This document shows positions 59,201 through 64,000 of a stretch of 64,000 nucleotides of DNA, piece after piece. The notes beneath the pieces are model-generated. The model saw nothing but the letters and a program-made list of their open reading frames with translations. It had not been told where the DNA came from and did no database searches. The stretch's first letter is position 1; each line of letters begins with the position of its first letter. Position numbers and translations under genes: made by a program. Origin of the DNA: Tenebrio molitor (Eukaryota; Arthropoda; Insecta; Coleoptera; Tenebrionidae). The stretch is from assembly GCF_963966145.1 (NCBI RefSeq), contig NC_091046.1:1364001-1428000 (forward strand), read 5' to 3'.

Positions 59201-60779
59201 ACCAACTCTTCATCCACCAGCATGACCTGTCTTGCTCTTTCTTCATTTCCTCCTCCAAACTCCTCTTCTTGCGCAACACCACACCAAACCAGCCATCAAT
59301 CACCCCGTCGACCTATGCACCGACAGCTCGCCGGATTCGAAAGGACGATTCGACCTTGATCCTGAGCCATCTTCTTCCACCGTTCGACAATAATTTTATG
59401 TTAATTGTTCGCCGGAAGATCCAAGGACGTCCGCATTGATGCTCTACTTTTCGCGACCATCTGTTACGACCATCCGATTACCAAAACAAATAGGAAGTCG
59501 ATAGCCAGGATAATTGATTCGTTATCCTTCAGGCATCGCTGACGGAGCTGTCACAGCGGTTCTGAATGTCAAGCGTCTTTAGAATAATTGATTGGTTTTT
59601 GTTTTCGTTTCCCACACTGATGGGCAACCAATCGCCCATAAACCTTGACGATGGGACTGTTTTATTAAGAAATTAATTTGCAAACATGCAAATTCACGAC
59701 CGCCATCACCAATCATTCTTATTTTATTAAAAACGAAATTTTCTGCTTCCACGACGTCATCCCCTTCTCTATTGATAATAGTAATGCTAATAATTATAAC
59801 AACACAAAAGGACTCCTTTCAAGATAGATTGAAGCTGAAAAGGAATCATGCACTAACAAGGATGCATAAGAAATAAAAATAATAGTAAGTAATAACAACA
59901 ATATAGAAATTTGTACAAGTACTCTTCGGACAAGTGAAATATGTCAATAAATGTATTTTGTTGCCTAGATTTTGAGAATAGACGGCTGCGGGAATAGTTC
60001 GTGTTCCTGGCACGGTATCCAGGCCGGGTCGCGTGCGTTTTTTGCGCAGAGCAATTTCTCTAGGAAAGAACGTTCGCGTTTATCGCTTAAAAATGTAAAT
60101 TTGTTCGGTGGCAAAAAATCGAAGATCAAGGACACACCTGCGACTTTTCCGCAGAAGAATAGCCATTCGGATTAACGGTCGAGGAGCATAATGGCTGCCC
60201 ACTGATCACGCGATTTGTTAAACGAGCAATTTCGCGGCTGCGACAAATTTTTAATTTTTCTCTGAAAATGTGACTTTTAAAAAGTTTCCCTCCGGTCTGG
60301 GGGAAAAAATTGTATGTTGTGAGCGTTGCGGGTGGAAGGAGACAATAATCCTAATTAATTGGGTTAAGCGCGTGCACGGAACGATTAGACGAGTCACATT
60401 AATGGTTTTTTCCTGGTCGATACACGTTTAGAAAGGCGAGCTGGCGAAATAATTGCCGGGACCGACTAGTTATCCATAAAACTACATATAATGGTCATTT
60501 TGAGAAATATTTATGAATGTATCTTTCGATCTGAAGAATTTGCAGCTACGACCGAGATCAACTTTCTATAAAAGCAGATAAAAACGGCTCTCGATTCTAA
60601 GTTTGCCAGAATAGGCACCGAGATATGATCGGTTATTGAATTGCAAATTACATAAATCCGACTTTGTTTTTGTCCGGGCATTTTTTTTATTGTGTCTACT
60701 TCGCAATATGGTTTCGATTGTTTGTTGGTAAGCGGTGTTTAAATGTTGCCTTTTCGGGTGAAAAAAATCGTGGCAAAGT

Positions 60780-62200
60780 CGCTCGAATTTGACTAATTAA
60801 ATCCGGAATTAATAATTAATAACGATAATTTACATAAATTATATCAGAGTAGTGATAATGGCCTGAAAGCAGAGTTGCGTTGCTTAACCGTATTCCAAAA
60901 ACTGTACCAATTTTTTCCATTCAACTCGTTGCGAATTGATAATAATTAACACTAATTTCTAATTCTGAAGTGAAGCCAATTTTGAACTGAAACTTAAAAA
61001 ACTTGTCTTTTGTATATTTTGCCGTGGGAATTTATTTATTTGCCTCTGCTTAAATTGAAACAAATAAATCTGTAATTAATTTTACTAATAACTACAACAC
61101 ATATTTTTATTTTTATTAGAAGCTAAACATTGCAGTTTTTTTACAATGAAATACTGAGACTACAAATTGTAATTATACCAGTTTATTGCGGTTATTATAA
61201 ATTAATAAAATTTTCGTGGTAGTCTTTATCTTAAAAAATGCTTTCCAATTCTTTCTGAATTAATTCACGTTAACTAATCAAAATCACCTTGATGAATTTG
61301 ATTAATTACATTAGGAATTATTAATTAATGCTATTCATTTGCATAAGTTATAAATCGAGAGTAGTAATAATGACCTGAATTGATAATAATTAGGATAAAA
61401 AATATATTATTTTTCACAAGAATAAAATTTGTAGTTAATTTTACTAATTTTCATTAATTATAAGTAAAGAATAGCGGTGATGGTTTGAATGTGGTGGTTA
61501 AAAGTTCCTGAAACAAGTTAGAAAATACTAATTAGTATTACTACTAATTGATTTTATTTTAATTAGAATCATACATTAATTAGGTAAGCAAGTCTTGGCT
61601 ATCACAGTTCCCTTCTTAAAAGTTATTTATGACTTAAATTGAAATAATTATAACTATTCTATGCTAATCTGTTGTAATTCTGTTGCTTAAAGGTAGTAAT
61701 TTAAAATTTTCGTGGTAGTCTTTGTCTTACAAAAACTCGTACTACAGCATTAGTAATATTGCTCTATCTAAATTTCTGCTTTAATTGACATTAACTAGTC
61801 AAATTTGCCTTGAAAAATTTGATTAATTACATCAGGAATTATTAATTAATGAGAGTTGTGTCCATAAAATATAAATAGTGACTGGTGATAATGGCCTGAA
61901 AACAGTGTTCTATCGTTGTATTACAAAGTATATTTTAAAGTTTAATTCTATTTAAGTTTACAAGTGTGAATTAGTAATACTAATTCATTCAGATTTATTC
62001 CGATTTTATACAAAGTCAACCACTTTGATTTACCTGATATATTTTCAAACTAAATTTTGTATTCTTTATTTACATTAAATATTCGCTTTGGATTTGACTA
62101 ATCAATTCCAGAATTAATAATTAATTTTATTAATTTACATAAAGCTGAGACCTATGATAATAATCCAAATTCGTAACCGTGGTGTTGAATCATTTCCAAT
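60780..62200 (+). repeat. Degenerate AT-rich repeat units (copy B)
   Basis: It is the counterpart of 30,760-32,560. An internal block TTTTCGTGGTAGTCTTT occurs at about 61,210 and again at about 61,697, whereas copy A keeps it only once (31,214), so units have been lost or exchanged differently in the two copies. Confidence 0.5.
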
Positions 62201-64000
62201 CGACTAACTACGAATTGGTAGTAATGGTGTAATTAGTATTATTTTGTTCTTAATTGGAATTTAGCAATGTTAAGGTTTTTAACATTTACCATCACATTTC
62301 TAGATATTTTATTTGGAGATAATTAATTATTTCATTTACTAATTGACACAACTTGCCATGTCCAATCACACCATAATCTAGTTCCGAATTGCCACAATTA
62401 ACTAAGTAAGAATCGGCGCTATTATTTCCAATTTTGGCAAATTGATTATAAATCTATAAGCGATTTAAAATTGAAGGTTTGTCGATATTCTAATTTTCTA
62501 ATTTTTCAATTTCACTCTCGACTTGATCTTTAAAATTATTTAAATTAATTAATCGCTGCCGGCGTTACCATTTCGCAAAACCAATTCCATCCTTCACCAT
62601 CTTCATCCTTTTGCAACCATCCTGAATCGTGACGAACGCGAAATAATAAGTTTCGCTCGGTCTATTTCTCATTTTGCAAAACAATACCGACTGACTCACT
62701 CTCTTTAACGAACGATCCTGATCATCCTTAATCACGTCACGATTGGTCCTTGATTCTGAAAACTTTTTCACGATTGGCCTTCGATCGATCCTGAAAGCTT
62801 GTTTCTAACCACAAGAGAAGCGCTTAATCGTCGATTAGCACAAATTGCGGTTTACAGTTGCCCGGTGAAAGGATAATGACGGGAGGATAGCACGAGCCAT
62901 CGTCGAACCGGCGGACCGGGTTTAGTTAATCCGACGATAGCCATCAAATTAGTTAAACTGCGGAATTATAACACGTCCGAGTCGCCATTATGACACCAAT
63001 AATTGCCAACATTATAGACACGAAAGTGAAAGGATTGATATTTCTTTTTAAAAAATCCATCGTGAAATTCGTACGTATAGAGAGGCGTTGCGGCTGTTGT
63101 GTAATTCGAGCGTGTGCTCGATCGGTAATTATATACAGGGTGGTCGAACAAGCGTCGCGCGTTTCCAAAAACGACAGGCTCACAGGATTGTCCGTTGACC
63201 TCGTCGTTTGGAGAGATCGAAAGTGTTACATGGCAAATATTAAGAACGTAAATATACACGGTGTGTCAATAATAATAAGAGAACTGCGGAGGTGTTTATG
63301 GTGTTAACACTGTTAGAAATCGTCAATAGGAAGGATTTTGTTTGGGAAAAGTTTTGTTTAAGTGTGCTCGACAAGCTTTGTACAATTTCATAATTAAATT
63401 ATTTCCGATACAATTAATAAAAAAGTCAATTCAAATACTAGAATTGTGAAATTAGTAAAGCTTTAGTATAGAAAGAACCAAATTTTTATTTAAGTGAACA
63501 TCAACAAGCGGTTTAAATTTCAAAATTAAATTATATCTAACAAAACTAATTAGAAAGGTAATTAGTATCTACTTGACTTTCTAGATTAGTGAAGTTTTAG
63601 TATAAAAGATTTTGTACATATTATATTAGAATTAGTTTAAATTATTTTTTTACAAATGAAAAAATATAGTTTTCCAATTCAGACCTTAATTAATTGGAAA
63701 ATTAGTAATAATAATTAACGAAGAAAATTATAACAATCTTAATTTAATAAATTAATTTAACGTACCATTAATTTCCAATTAATTAATTAATTTACCTGAT
63801 TAAACTGAAAAAGCAGCCAATTGTATTTAATTACAAATTAATTTATTATTAAACGATAAATAATAATAACTAAAGAGGAAAATAATAAAAATTGTAATCG
63901 TTTCAAATTAATTAATTTTGTCCAGTGCCCATTTATGATCGGAACTGGCTTAATGTCTTGAAATAAATGTAGTCGTAAGTACAGGAAATTGAATTACTTA

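Larger units (their letters stand above)
39099..64000 (+). repeat. Segmental duplication, copy B (continues past the window)
   Basis: It is colinear with 11,423-34,618 in direct orientation. The unit length set by the two start points is 27,676 bp. The last bases of the window (CAGGAAATTGAATTACTTA) still match 34,600-34,618, so the right end is not in view. Confidence 0.95.
49099..64000. other. Presumed first intron or intergenic region, copy B
   Basis: About 15 kb without a recognised coding exon. It aligns with 22,457-34,618 except for two B-specific blocks of about 1.7 kb. Conserved G/C-richer islands correspond to those in copy A (52,180-52,510, 52,685-53,157, 55,980-56,380, 58,000-58,620 and 59,330-59,600). 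Confidence 0.4.

Noticed and set aside
1..64000. tRNA, rRNA, CRISPR arrays, known microRNAs
   Set aside because: Scanning by eye for tRNA B-box sequences, regular spacer arrays and common insect microRNA cores gave no supportable hit. A covariance-model search would be needed to exclude weak tRNAs or novel microRNAs.

Overview
The window is insect nuclear DNA, probably from a beetle. It is AT-rich, its introns are very short (46-80 bp) with GT..AG ends, coding exons are G/C-rich at third codon positions, one promoter carries an arthropod-type TCAGT initiator, and it contains an insect-style multi-C2H2 zinc-finger gene. The beetle assignment is an inference from general character, not from a diagnostic gene. 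Nothing prokaryotic or viral was recognised.

Left part (1-3.9 kb), a compact gene cluster: the 3' end of a gene for an Ig-domain single-pass membrane protein (+); an intronless 10-finger C2H2 zinc-finger gene (+); a convergent minus-strand locus holding complex I subunit NDUFB1 (MNLL) preceded by an overlapping 50-residue membrane micro-ORF; and, divergent from it, SREK1IP1, a zinc-knuckle splicing-factor-interacting protein (+). From 3.9 to 11.4 kb I find no secure gene, only a degenerate repeat array (about 5.9-7.1 kb), two weak exon candidates and a LINE-like tail (about 9.3-9.9 kb).

Right part (11.4-64 kb), a large direct segmental duplication. Copy A starts at 11,423 and copy B at 39,099, an offset of 27,676 bp. 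Copy B still matches copy A at the last base of the window (64,000 matches 34,618). Each copy holds one divergent promoter. On the minus strand it faces a complete five-exon coiled-coil gene of the CCDC42/CFAP73 axoneme family (340 residues). On the plus strand it faces a signal-peptide-coding first exon ending in a clean splice donor, followed by a long non-coding stretch where I see no second exon. Both copies of both genes are open. In the signal-peptide exon most A/B differences are synonymous, so both copies look functional. The plus-strand gene may therefore have two duplicated alternative promoters and first exons, with its remaining exons beyond 64 kb.

The copies differ by an inversion of about 2 kb, flanked in copy A by inverted copies of a dispersed repeat; by a 179-bp hAT-type MITE (A only); by several TA-flanked mariner-type MITEs (one in A, two in B, plus one in the A-B spacer); and by two unmatched blocks of about 1.7 kb in B. 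Identity between copies is patchy, from about 99% to unalignable. A 62-residue Cys/His-containing small ORF inside the inverted segment is conserved with synonymous changes only. All coordinates of repeats and duplication blocks come from comparison by eye and may shift by a few bases.
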